64,000 nt of DNA, taken from assembly GCA_032464575.1 (NCBI GenBank), contig JAWDKM010000006.1:124001-188000 (forward strand), read 5' to 3'. Positions 55,840 to 64,000 of this stretch are shown one piece after another. This DNA comes from Pontivivens sp032464575 (GTDB lineage Bacteria; Pseudomonadota; Alphaproteobacteria; Rhodobacterales; Rhodobacteraceae). Each line of letters starts with the position of its first letter. The stretch's first letter is position 1. The translations under genes and the position numbers were made by a program. Under the pieces are notes generated by a model. It was not told where the DNA came from and ran no database searches. It was given only the letters and a program-made list of their open reading frames with translations.

Positions 55840-57174
55840 ATGACCGACCATCTCACCCGCCCTGCAGCCGATCTGGGGCGGGAGATCGCCGCAGGCCGCC
55901 TCGACCCCGTAGCGCTGACGGAGGGCTATCTCGACGCCATCGCGGCTTCGGAGTACGGCGCGCGGATCTACGCCCGTACCACCCCGGACCGCGCCCGGGC
56001 CGAGGCGAAGGCCGCGGCCCAGAGAGCGAGGAACGGCGTCCGCCGCGGCCCGCTCGACGGCGTGCCGATCTCGTGGAAGGACCTCTTCGACATCGCGGGC
56101 ACAGCGACCGAGGCGGGCTCGGCGCTCCTCAAGAACCGCGTCCCCGCGAAGGATGCCGAAGTGCTCGCCCGCGCCACCCGCGCTGGTCTAGTCTGCCTCG
56201 GCAAGACCCACATGACGGAGCTCGCCTTCGCGGGTCTCGGCTACAACCCCGTCACCGCCACGCCGCCCAACATCAACGATCCCGACCTGCTGCCGGGCGG
56301 CTCCAGCTCGGGCGCGGCCACCTCCGTCGCCTTCGGGCTCGCGGCGGCGGGGATCGGGTCGGACACGGGCGGGTCGGTCCGCGTGCCGGCGGCCTGGAAC
56401 GACCTCGTGGGGCTCAAGACCACGTCCGGCGCGCTGCCGCTCGACGGGGTCGTGCCGCTCTGCGCCTATTTCGACACGGTCGGACCGCTCTGCCGGACGG
56501 TCGAGGACGCGGCCCTTCTCTTCGACGCCCTCGGCGGTGGTGCGGCGCCCGACCTGCAGGGCGTGGATGCCTCCGGCCTCCGCCTCGCCGTTTTGGAGAC
56601 CGTGGCCCTCGACGACCTGCGCGACGTTCCCGGCACGGCCTTCGAGGATGCCGTCACCCGCCTCTCCAGCGCCGGGGCGCGGCTTGACCGGATCGCCGTA
56701 CCCGAGGTTGCCGAGGCGATGGACGCCGGCGCCCTCCTCTTCGCGCCCGAGGCCTATGCCGCGCAGGGCGAGCTGATCGAGGCGAACCCGGACGTGATGT
56801 TCTCCGAGGTCCGCGACCGGTTCCTCGCCGGAGCGGAGGTGAGTGCGGCCGACTACCTGCGCGCCCGTGCCCGGCTGGAGGCGCTGCGCAAGGGCTATCT
56901 CGCGGCCACCGCGCCTTACGACGCCGTGCTGGTGCCCACCGCCCCGATCCTGCCGCCGAACGCCGGCCGCGTGGCGGAGGACGGGGCCTTCTACCGGTCC
57001 GAGAACCTGATGACACTCCGCAACACCCGCATCGGCAACCTGATGGGCCTGCCGGTGCTCACGCTGCCCACGGGCACGCCGATGTGCGGCCTCTCCGTCA
57101 TGGGCCGCCCGATGGGCGAGGCCGTACTGCTGCGCGTCGGTGCCGCGGTCGATACTGCGCTGGGCCTGCGGTGA
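55840..57174 (+). CDS. Amidase-signature family amidohydrolase
   Basis: 444 residues with the Ser-cisSer-Lys triad: K80 (GVPISWKDLF), S155 (GGSSSGAATS) and S179 (SDTGGSVRVPA). It hydrolyses an amide, possibly in nitrogen salvage; not GatA, which is longer and in gat operons. The ATG at 55840 follows GAGAGGGAG. Stop overlaps the next GNAT by 4 nt. Confidence 0.92.
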   Translation: MTDHLTRPAADLGREIAAGRLDPVALTEGYLDAIAASEYGARIYARTTPDRARAEAKAAAQRARNGVRRGPLDGVPISWKDLFDIAGTATEAGSALLKNRVPAKDAEVLARATRAGLVCLGKTHMTELAFAGLGYNPVTATPPNINDPDLLPGGSSSGAATSVAFGLAAAGIGSDTGGSVRVPAAWNDLVGLKTTSGALPLDGVVPLCAYFDTVGPLCRTVEDAALLFDALGGGAAPDLQGVDASGLRLAVLETVALDDLRDVPGTAFEDAVTRLSSAGARLDRIAVPEVAEAMDAGALLFAPEAYAAQGELIEANPDVMFSEVRDRFLAGAEVSAADYLRARARLEALRKGYLAATAPYDAVLVPTAPILPPNAGRVAEDGAFYRSENLMTLRNTRIGNLMGLPVLTLPTGTPMCGLSVMGRPMGEAVLLRVGAAVDTALGLR

Positions 57175-57596
57175 GGCCCGCGTTCCGGACGGCGCGGGCC
57201 GAGGACGCGGAGGCCCTCGCCGACCTGCGCGCCGCGGCGATGGAGCGAAGCCTGCGCGCCCTCGGCCGCTTCGACCCGGACCGGGCCCGCGCCCGCCTGC
57301 TCGACGGCTTCGATCCGGCGACCTGCACGGTGATGGAGGTCGAGGGGCGGACCGCCGGCTTCCACGTGCTGGAGGATCGCGGCGCGGACCTCTTCCTCGC
57401 CCATCTCTACGTCGCGCCCGAGCTTTCGGGGCAGAGCCTGGGAACCGCCGCGATGGAGCGCATCCTGTCGGAGGCGGGCGGCCGCCCGATCCGCCTGGGT
57501 GCGCTGAAGGGCAGTGCCGCGAACCGGTTCTACCAGCGCCACGGCTTCGTGGAGGAGCGCCGGACGGAGTTCGACGTCTACTACGTGCGAGGTTGA
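57171..57596 (+). CDS. GNAT N-acetyltransferase
   Basis: 141 residues: FRTARAEDAEALADLRAAAM, LYVAPELSGQSLGTAAMERI (acetyl-CoA loop) and FYQRHGFVEERR. GTG start coupled to the amidase (GTGA). Substrate unknown. Confidence 0.85.
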   Translation: MRPAFRTARAEDAEALADLRAAAMERSLRALGRFDPDRARARLLDGFDPATCTVMEVEGRTAGFHVLEDRGADLFLAHLYVAPELSGQSLGTAAMERILSEAGGRPIRLGALKGSAANRFYQRHGFVEERRTEFDVYYVRG

Positions 57597-57602
57597 GACG
57601 CT

Positions 57603-58074
57603 GAGGGCCGCGCCCGACCAGGAGGGCGCTTGCGAACCCTTTTTTCGAGGTCCATGCCCTCAAGCCTCCCTGTCGTGCGTCCTGGGGTCCGATATCGTCG
57701 AAGCGGCCCGCGAGAAAGCCGCATCACGGGCGGAGCCCTGGGCGCGCGCACGGGGGATGCATCTACCCGGTATCGCCCCGGACCTGACCCGGGGCCTCTT
57801 CCTGCAAAAGCGCTCCAAGGCTCCTGGGCCGGGACGGAGGTTGGACTGTTATGGTCGGGCCCGACCCGACCACCTCCGGGATCGAGAGATCCTCGGGTCA
57901 GGCCCGAGGATGACGAAGTGGAGCAGGCTGTAGACAGCAATTTTATTGCGAGGGATCGGATCGCCTGAGCAACGGAAAAGCTCTGCGTCGGCATGATACC
58001 ACCCGGGACACGCTCCGGGGTCCCTCACAGCCGCCTTGCTCCGTTGCGGACGGTCCCGGCGCTTCGGCCGGGAC
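57603..58074 (+). repeat. Composite intergenic repeat, copy 6, with extra modules
   Basis: Left (57603-57629), A (57776-57794), degenerate B (57817-57837), module C (CCTCGGGTCAGGCCCGAGG, 57891-57909), then another A-like (58002-58020) and B (58053-58074). The right module is not recognisable. It fills the 501-bp gap between convergent GNAT genes. Confidence 0.75.
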
Positions 58075-58097
58075 GGTGAAGGCCGGCGATCCTTGCC

Positions 58098-58535
58098 TCA
58101 CTCCAGCGTGTGCTCCATGTCCTGGTGCTCCAGCCCGGCCTCCATGTAGCGCTCGCCCACCGGTCGGAAGCCGGCGCGGGAATAGAGCGACATCGCCGCG
58201 ATCTGGGAGCCGAGCTTGGCCTGCGTGATCTGCGGATCGGCGCGCAGGTGGGTGAGGATAAAGCCGATGATCTCGCCGCCGATCCCGCGCCCGCGGCCCG
58301 GGGGCAGGACGCAGACCCGGCCGATCTTGGCCGTGCCGCCCTGGATGTGGACGCGCGCGGCCCCGATCGGATCGTCCCCCTCGCGCGCGAGCACGTGGAG
58401 GCAGGTGTCGTCGAGCCCGTCGACCTCGTCCGCCTCGCTGACACCCTGTTCCTCGATGAAGACGGTCCTGCGCAGCGTGCGGCAGACGGCGAGGTCGGCC
58501 TCGGACGTGGCGAAGTCGATGGTGAGCGCGGCCAT
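58098..58535 (-). CDS. GNAT N-acetyltransferase (ElaA-like)
   Basis: 145 residues: CRTLRRTVFIEEQGVSEADEVDG, the ElaA/YjcF-type opening, and VCVLPPGRGRGIGGEI. Substrate unknown. It is 59 nt after the ycjF-like gene start region on the opposite side of a short gap and ends next to a B module. Confidence 0.87.
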   Translation of the reverse strand: MAALTIDFATSEADLAVCRTLRRTVFIEEQGVSEADEVDGLDDTCLHVLAREGDDPIGAARVHIQGGTAKIGRVCVLPPGRGRGIGGEIIGFILTHLRADPQITQAKLGSQIAAMSLYSRAGFRPVGERYMEAGLEHQDMEHTLE

Positions 58536-58594
58536 GGCATCCTCCCGTGGTCTGCCCCGAAAGATGCCGTTCCGGCCGCACGGGCACAAGAGGG

Positions 58595-59599
58595 TCAGGT
58601 GTCACCCTTCGCGAACATGCCGGACATGGCCCGCTGGAGGATCGAGGTCACGGACGGCCGCTTCAGCGCCGCGAAGGGCAGGGGGCGGCAGACCTCCATC
58701 GCCGCGACCCCCACCCGGGCCGTCAGCGCGCCGTTCACCACGCCCTCGCCGAAGCGGCGGGAGACCTTGGCCAGCACCCCGCCGCCCGCCACCGCGCCGA
58801 TCAGGTCGTCGCCCACGGCCACCGCGCCGGTCGCGATCAGGTGTGCTGCAACGGCACGGAACAGCCGCCAGGTGCCGACGATGCCGGCGCGACCGTCATA
58901 GATCTCCGCGATCCGGCGGATCATGCGCATGTTCGCACTGAGGGCCGCGAGCACGTCGGCCAGCGCGATGGGCACCAGCGCCGTGACCCCCGCGACGGTG
59001 CGCGCGGCTGCCTGCACCTCGGCCGCCGCCTGCCGGTCCAGCGCTGCGAAATAGTGCCGCTCGGCCAGCTCCAGCAGGGCGTCGGCGTCCACCGTCTCCT
59101 CCCGCGCACGCTTCACGCTGGCGGCCGCGTCGGCGAGGTCGTCGCGGCCCGCATAGAGACTGTGGAGCTTGTCGAGGACGCCGTGCGCCTCCTTCACCGA
59201 ACCGCTGGCGAGTGCCCCCGCCGCCTTCGCCTTGATCGTCTCGACATTGGAGAGGCGCGCAAGGGCGGCGAGCTCCTTCAGCACGGTCCCGAGTGCGATG
59301 ACGATGACGATGCCCGCGAGCGCCATCGCGGCGCGCCCCAACCACAGGTTGCGTTCGGCGAGCGTCAGCACCGCCTCCCACGCCGCGTTCCCGATCAGGA
59401 GCGCGAGGAGCGAGGTGAGCGCACCCCAGAAGAGCCTGCCCCGCCACGAACTCCGCCGCGCCGCCATGCGCGTCGCGCGCAGCATCGCGGGGGGAGGCCC
59501 GTCGGGGACGGGATGCGCTTCGGTGACGGCCGGGGCGTCGGGCAGGACCTCGACATTCTCGATCAGGACAGGACCGCGGCGGGGCGGATCGGTGGTCAT
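58595..59599 (-). CDS. YcjF-family (DUF697/TIGR01620) membrane protein
   Basis: 334 residues. Two adjacent helices (WGALTSLLALLIGNAAW and AAMALAGIVIVIALGTVL, residues 58-107) and a C-terminal DUF697-like domain (VGDDLIGAVAGGGVLAKVSRRFGEGVVNG). Usually encoded right after ycjX; here the two are separated by 451 bp containing repeat copy 7. Role in envelope stress or GTPase partner, unproven. Confidence 0.87.
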   Translation of the reverse strand: MTTDPPRRGPVLIENVEVLPDAPAVTEAHPVPDGPPPAMLRATRMAARRSSWRGRLFWGALTSLLALLIGNAAWEAVLTLAERNLWLGRAAMALAGIVIVIALGTVLKELAALARLSNVETIKAKAAGALASGSVKEAHGVLDKLHSLYAGRDDLADAAASVKRAREETVDADALLELAERHYFAALDRQAAAEVQAAARTVAGVTALVPIALADVLAALSANMRMIRRIAEIYDGRAGIVGTWRLFRAVAAHLIATGAVAVGDDLIGAVAGGGVLAKVSRRFGEGVVNGALTARVGVAAMEVCRPLPFAALKRPSVTSILQRAMSGMFAKGDT

Positions 59600-59738
59600 G
59601 AGGGCACCTGCAACCGGGGGGATCGAAGAGCGGAGGGCGGCGCCGGACGCTGCGTGCGCGTCTGGTCGATCTGATCTCCTTGCGCCGCGTGAACGTGGCT
59701 ACTTGGAGCGCGTTGCCCTGTCAGAGCGGAGATGCGTT

Positions 59739-59950
59739 GAGGGTCGCGCCCGACCCGGAGGGCGCTTGCGGAACAGGATTGATAAGTTCGCGCCCTCAAG
59801 CATCCATGTCGCTTCGTCGATGAGTGACCTTCCCAACGCGCCCTCCGGGGGGAGGGTGATCCGGCTTCCCCGAAAATGTCCGGTGAACAGTTTCGCCGGA
59901 TCACGTGCGGAGCCCCGGACGGGCGCGGCCCGGCGGTGCCGCCGGGCGAG
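59739..59950 (+). repeat. Composite intergenic repeat, copy 7 (lacks A and B)
   Basis: Left (59739-59765), core CGCCCTCAAGCATCCATGTCGC (59790-59811 region), right (59838-59855) and a nested palindrome like that of copy 5 (ATCCGG..GTTTCGCCGGAT). Nearly identical to copy 5 through GCCCCGGACGGGCGCGGCC. It separates ycjX from ycjF. The remaining flanks of the gap contain nothing recognisable. Confidence 0.8.
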
Positions 59951-60050
59951 ACAGGTGAGCGCTGAGATGGCTTGCCTCCTTCAGCGCGCTTCCACCCGCC
60001 CAAGGCTAACGCGACCGAACAACCAAACATTACGCTCTCCAACATCCCCA

Positions 60051-61472
60051 TCACATCAACCGGTCCCCGATCAGGAACTCCGCCGCGCGGTCCAGCCGGA
60101 TATGCGGCGGCCCTTCACCGGGCGCCCTGCTCAGCACCGGCGGCGCGAAGCGCATCACGGAGTAGCCCTCGTCGAGCCATTCTGCAGCGCCCTTGCGCGC
60201 GGGCACCAGCAGTGCGGAGGGATCGCTCGGCAGGTCGCCGGGGTGCAGCGCGGCCTCCTTCCCGCCGTCCTCCAGCCGGCCGCGCACCACCGGCAGCGTC
60301 GCGCCCTGATGCGCCAGTTCCTGCTCCACCGTCGCCCGGATCGCGGCAATCGCCAACGCCTGCGTCTGCGCACCCTTGAAGTCTGCGCGGCGCTTCGCGT
60401 CGGCCAACAGTGCCTCCATGATCGCGGTCAGCGCTGCGTGCTGGCTGTGGTGCAGGTGGTCGGCCTTGGTCGCCGCAAACAGGATCCGCTCCACCCGCTT
60501 GCCGAGGATGGCGGAGAGCCAGGAGTTCGGGCCGGGGCGGAATGCCTCCAGGATATTGGTCATCGCCACCCGCAGATCCTCCACCGCCGGCGGCCCCGCA
60601 TGGATCGCGCCGAGCGCGTCGACCAGCACCACCTGCCGGTCGATCCGGGCGAAGTAATCGCGGAAGAAGGGTTTCACGACCAGCCGCTTGTAGGCCTCGA
60701 ACCGCCGCGCGAACTCGCGGGCCAATGAGCCCGAGGGCGCGGCCCCGGCGGGCAGGGGCGCGAAGGTGAGCGCCGGGCTCCCCGCCAGATCGCCGGGCAT
60801 CAGGAAGCGCCCGGGGGCAAAGCCCGACAGCCCCGCCGCGCGCATCCGGGCGAGATAGTCGGTGAAGGCCGCGGCCAGCCGCTGCGCTTCGGGCTCGTCG
60901 AGTTTGCGGGCGGGGTCGGCCTCCTCCAGTGCGGCAAGCCACGGCGCGGCATGCTCCGCCCGCACCGGATCGCGCGCCGCGGCCACCACCTCGTCGGACC
61001 ACTGGCGAAAGCTCTTGTCCATCAGCGGCAGGTCCAAGAGCCACTCGCCGGGATAGTCCACGATGTCGAGATGCACGGTCCGCGGCCCGCCGAGCCCCGT
61101 CACCCAGTTCCCCCGCCGCACCTTGAGCGAGAGCCGAAGCTGCGAGATCGCGCGCGTGCTCTCCGGCCAGTGCGGCTCGGGATCGGTGAGGGCGGCGAGG
61201 TGATCCTCGAAGGCGAAGCGCGGCACCGCGTCGTCGGGCTGCGGCTGGAGATAGGCGGTCGTGATCCGGCCGTCCGCCGCGGCACGGAGCTGCGGCATCC
61301 GCCCCCGCTCCATGAGGTTCGCGACGAGCGAGGTGATGAACACCGTCTTGCCCGACCGGCTGAGCCCCGTGACCCCGAGCCGGATCACCGGGTCGAACAG
61401 AGCCTCCCGCAGCCCGGCCTGCGCATCCTCGACCCCGCGCAGGAGCCCGTCGGCGATGTCGTTGATGATCAA
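60051..61472 (-). CDS. YcjX-family predicted GTPase
   Basis: 473 residues from a TTG with GAGG upstream; an earlier TTG at 61502 is possible. IRLGVTGLSRSGKTVFITSLVANL is the P-loop region, HLDIVDYPGEWLLDLPL the switch/DxxG-like region, FAATKADHLHHSQ a KAD in place of NKxD. Cytosolic partner of YcjF; function unknown. Confidence 0.9.
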   Translation of the reverse strand: MIINDIADGLLRGVEDAQAGLREALFDPVIRLGVTGLSRSGKTVFITSLVANLMERGRMPQLRAAADGRITTAYLQPQPDDAVPRFAFEDHLAALTDPEPHWPESTRAISQLRLSLKVRRGNWVTGLGGPRTVHLDIVDYPGEWLLDLPLMDKSFRQWSDEVVAAARDPVRAEHAAPWLAALEEADPARKLDEPEAQRLAAAFTDYLARMRAAGLSGFAPGRFLMPGDLAGSPALTFAPLPAGAAPSGSLAREFARRFEAYKRLVVKPFFRDYFARIDRQVVLVDALGAIHAGPPAVEDLRVAMTNILEAFRPGPNSWLSAILGKRVERILFAATKADHLHHSQHAALTAIMEALLADAKRRADFKGAQTQALAIAAIRATVEQELAHQGATLPVVRGRLEDGGKEAALHPGDLPSDPSALLVPARKGAAEWLDEGYSVMRFAPPVLSRAPGEGPPHIRLDRAAEFLIGDRLM

Positions 61473-61551
61473 GGGCGGCCTCGCGATCGATGCGAAGGCC
61501 AATATGGGCGCGCCCGGCCCGGAATGCGAGCGCGGCGTTGGGGCCGGGCCC

Positions 61552-62115
61552 GTCCCGGCCGAAGCGCCGGGACCTTTCCGGGCACGCCTGCGGTAGGAGG
61601 CCCCGGACCGGGTCCGGGGCGGTTGCGAAATGGTCGAGGCGGCACTCTCGGACGCACGCTACCTTGACCGAGGCGCCTGGATCGTGTTCGGGCAGCCCTG
61701 CGTCGAGCCGACACCCTTTGGGCCGGACCCGAGGCTCTCTCCATTCCAGAGACTGCCCAGCGGCGCGCAAACGTGCCGAACAGTGCCACCGTTTCGGCCG
61801 ACGCGCCGGGACCTCCTGGAACGACGCGCACCGGTTCGGAAGACCCCGGGTCCGGCCCGGGGGCGGTCGTATGACGGCCGAGGTGGCGCTGCCTGGTCCT
61901 TGCCCTGCCGCCCGCGCAGCCGAGATCGTATCGGGGCGGCCGTCCTCTGTCCCGTCATCCTCAGGCCGGACCCGAGGCTCTTTCGACTCCGGGGATGGTC
62001 GGGTCTAGCCCTGCCGTGACATCCCTTTCCACCGTCCCGATCAAAGCGCCGGGACCGCGCGCAACCGAGCACTTCGGCAGCAACGGACCCCGCATAAGGC
62101 CCGGGGCGGTAGCCT
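61552..62115 (-). repeat. Cluster of repeat modules A, B and C
   Basis: B (61552-61573), A (61601-61619), then several C-like pieces (GGCCGGACCCGAGGCTCT near 61721 and 61964) and further degenerate A/B pairs to about 62115. No left or right module is seen. No gene is supported in this stretch. Confidence 0.65.
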
Positions 62116-62399
62116 CCAGGGTCCCGCCCGCGGGACCGCGCCCGCCGCGGAGCTCCGCCGGCTCGCGCCTCGAACGCTCTACCCGCATGTCGGCGAGACA
62201 GCGCTCGCCCTCCTGCCGGAAGGGCAATCTGGGGGTGTCGGTCGCGGACGGCACCGCGCGGACGGCGGAGCGGCCAATCCCCTCGATCTGATGCCGCGAG
62301 CGCCCTCCGGTCGGCCGCCCTCGGCTCGGGACCCAGAAAGGGCATTCCCTCGGGTCGGTTCCGGTGCGTCACTCATGCCCGGACGGAGGCAGCGATGCG

Positions 62400-63078
62400 C
62401 TGGGCATCTTGACTGACCGGGGCGCAGTCTGAGCGACTGAAGCCGGTTCTTCCCAACGGACCCAGAGGCGTTCCTCGCGTGGATGACCGGCGCGTCATCG
62501 GAGGGATCGTGCATGTCCTGCAGTCGGGGTGCAGGTGGCGGAGTGCTCCGACGGCGTGCGGCACGTCCAAGGCGTTCTATAACCGGTTCGCCCTTGGGCC
62601 GGCGGGGGGGAGAGCGGGTGTTCGCGGAGCCGTCCGGGGCGGGCGCGGGTCGCCTCCGGCGCTGATGATCGACGTGACCCGTATCAAGCCGCACCGCTCG
62701 GCAGCCGGCGTGAACGGGGGCCATGTCCAGGCAATGCAGCGCCTGATTGTCCGCCCCGGCCACCGTGGCGATGCGCCCTCGGCCCCGGACCCTATCGCGA
62801 GCGACGCGCCCGATAGCTGCCTCGCCGACGCCACCTGCGACGGCGACCGCTTGCGCGGTCCTGATCGCGCGCGGGACCCGGCCGGTGATCCCGAACGATC
62901 CGACGCGCAGGCGACTGCACCCTGTCGACCGAAGAGCCTGCCGCGAGCGCAACGTGATCGAGCGCACCTTCAGCTGACAGAAGGACTGGCGGCACGTCGC
63001 CACGAGATATGACCGCCTTGCCGTGAACGACCATGCCGCTGTCGCTCTGGCGGCAATCTTCGTCTGTTGGTTATGGGC
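62400..63078 (+). mobile_element. IS5-family transposase remnant
   Basis: In-frame pieces match IS5/IS427-type transposases: VDDRRVIGGIVHVLQSGCRW and AFYNRFA (62470-62600), MIDVTRIKPHRSAAGVNGGH (62665-62725), and ERNVIERTFS followed after a TGA by QKDWRHVATRYDRLAVNDHA (62950-63040). Several frameshifts, at least one stop and internal loss make it non-functional. I could not recognise terminal inverted repeats or target duplications. Confidence 0.78.
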
Positions 63079-63219
63079 CCAGAGCCCAGCGCGCCGTGCC
63101 GCCCGCCACCGGAGCGGGCGCGCGGGCGCCCGTGATCGGGCGACCTCGAGGCAGGGGGCCCCCCCGGGCATCGACACCCCACTTGCCTCCCCCAGTCCGG
63201 CCCGCTACGGCAAGGCGTC

Positions 63220-63975
63220 ATGCCCCGCTACGCCCTCCGCATCGAGTATCACGGCGCGCCCTTCGCCGGGTGGCAGCGCCAGCGCGCCCATTCCTCCGTC
63301 CAGCAGGCGGTGGAGGAGGCAATCGCGAAGCTGGGCGAGGAGACCACCGTCACCGGCGCGGGCCGCACCGATGCGGGCGTCCATGCGCGCGGTCAGATGG
63401 CACATCTGGACACGGCGCGCGACTGGGATCCCTTCCGCCTGTCGCAGGCGATCAACCACCACCTGCGCCCGCTGCCCGTGGCCGTTACTGCGGCCGCGCA
63501 GGTCGCCCCCGACTGGCACGCCCGCTTCTCCGCCATCTCGCGCCGCTACCTCTACCGGATCCTGCCGCGGCGCGCGCCCGCGGCCCTCGATGCCGGGCTG
63601 GTCTGGCAGGTGCGGCAGGAGATGGACGTGGACGCGATGCAGGAGGGCGCGAACCGGCTCCTCGGCCGACACGACTTCACCACCTTCCGCTCGACCATGT
63701 GCCAGGCGCAGAGCCCGGTGAAGACGCTCGACGCGCTCGACGTGCGGCGGAAGGGGGCGGAGGTCCACCTCCACGTGCGCGCCCGGTCGTTCCTCCACAA
63801 CCAGGTCCGCAGCTTCGCCGGAACGCTGGAGCGGGTGGGCGCCGGGGCGTGGACGCCCGACGACGTGCAGGCCGCGCTGGAGGCCCGCGACCGCGCTCGC
63901 TGCGGCCCCGTCGCGCCGCCGTACGGGCTCTACCTGATGGAGGTGGGCTACCCCGGGGATCCTTTCGCCGGCTGA
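63220..63975 (+). CDS. truA: tRNA pseudouridine38-40 synthase
   Basis: 251 residues. Catalytic Asp51 in GAGRTDAGVHA, N-terminal RIEYHGAPFAGWQRQ, and later ARSFLHNQVRSFAGTL. It makes pseudouridine at positions 38-40 of many tRNAs. Complete within the window. Confidence 0.96.
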   Translation: MPRYALRIEYHGAPFAGWQRQRAHSSVQQAVEEAIAKLGEETTVTGAGRTDAGVHARGQMAHLDTARDWDPFRLSQAINHHLRPLPVAVTAAAQVAPDWHARFSAISRRYLYRILPRRAPAALDAGLVWQVRQEMDVDAMQEGANRLLGRHDFTTFRSTMCQAQSPVKTLDALDVRRKGAEVHLHVRARSFLHNQVRSFAGTLERVGAGAWTPDDVQAALEARDRARCGPVAPPYGLYLMEVGYPGDPFAG

Positions 63976-64000
63976 GCCCCTTCAGTCCGGCATCAGGAAC

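Overview
The window is a high-G+C chromosome segment from an alphaproteobacterium, most likely Rhodobacteraceae (Paracoccaceae/Roseobacteraceae). The evidence is the gene content: an RpoH-type sigma factor with the alphaproteobacterial box, an NDUFS4-like complex I accessory protein, zur/znuABC with an alphaproteobacterial Zur box, an Irr-like box upstream of nfu, Hint-domain and DUF1194 proteins, and a dimethylglycine-dehydrogenase-like flavoprotein. It is ordinary core chromosome with a few small low-G+C or decayed patches. I see no rRNA, CRISPR array, prophage or defence island.

Layout. 1-5 kb: the 3' end of phnM, a PHP-domain phosphoesterase, then a copper module (CueR-type promoter, copA, cueR). 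5-13 kb: a polytopic NDP-sugar epimerase/dehydratase, uvrB with a low-G+C kinase-like gene behind it, a decayed HxlR regulator, small enzymes, tRNA-Arg(UCU) and a low-G+C DUF6331 gene. 13-18 kb: the zinc-uptake locus. zur-znuC-znuB diverges from znuA around one Zur box, and znuA is followed closely by a second PhnM-like amidohydrolase and a LysE exporter. 18-25 kb: USP, Nudix and MsrB-like genes, then nfu, tsaB, rimI and an acyl-CoA dehydrogenase. 26-32 kb: an M3 oligopeptidase coupled to a MATE exporter, and a large FAD/GcvT demethylase. 32-38 kb: YjhX, GNAT, and a minus-strand run DUF1194, chaN, coaBC, dut, GNAT, hesA/moeB-like, the last four linked by 4-nt overlaps. 38-42 kb: rpoH, cobU, a phosphatase, a GST-YHS fusion and a Hint-domain pseudogene. 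42-49 kb: a second MATE pump and an AttEFGH-like ABC/lipocalin system. 49-57 kb: thiN, creA, a ubiH-stf0-VOC cluster and an amidase-GNAT pair. 58-64 kb: a GNAT, ycjF and ycjX, an IS5-family remnant and truA.

The most distinctive feature that the genes do not explain is a family of composite intergenic repeats. Seven long copies share a fixed module order and several shorter partial copies exist. Two copies split gene pairs that are normally adjacent (attF/attH and ycjX/ycjF). Other points worth attention are the PhnM-like enzyme apparently inside a Zur-controlled transcript, the GST-YHS fusion, and three recognisable metal-regulator sites (CueR, Zur, Irr-like). I did not find a convincing undescribed multi-gene system. 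The zinc-locus amidohydrolase and the composite repeats are the best candidates for new biology.
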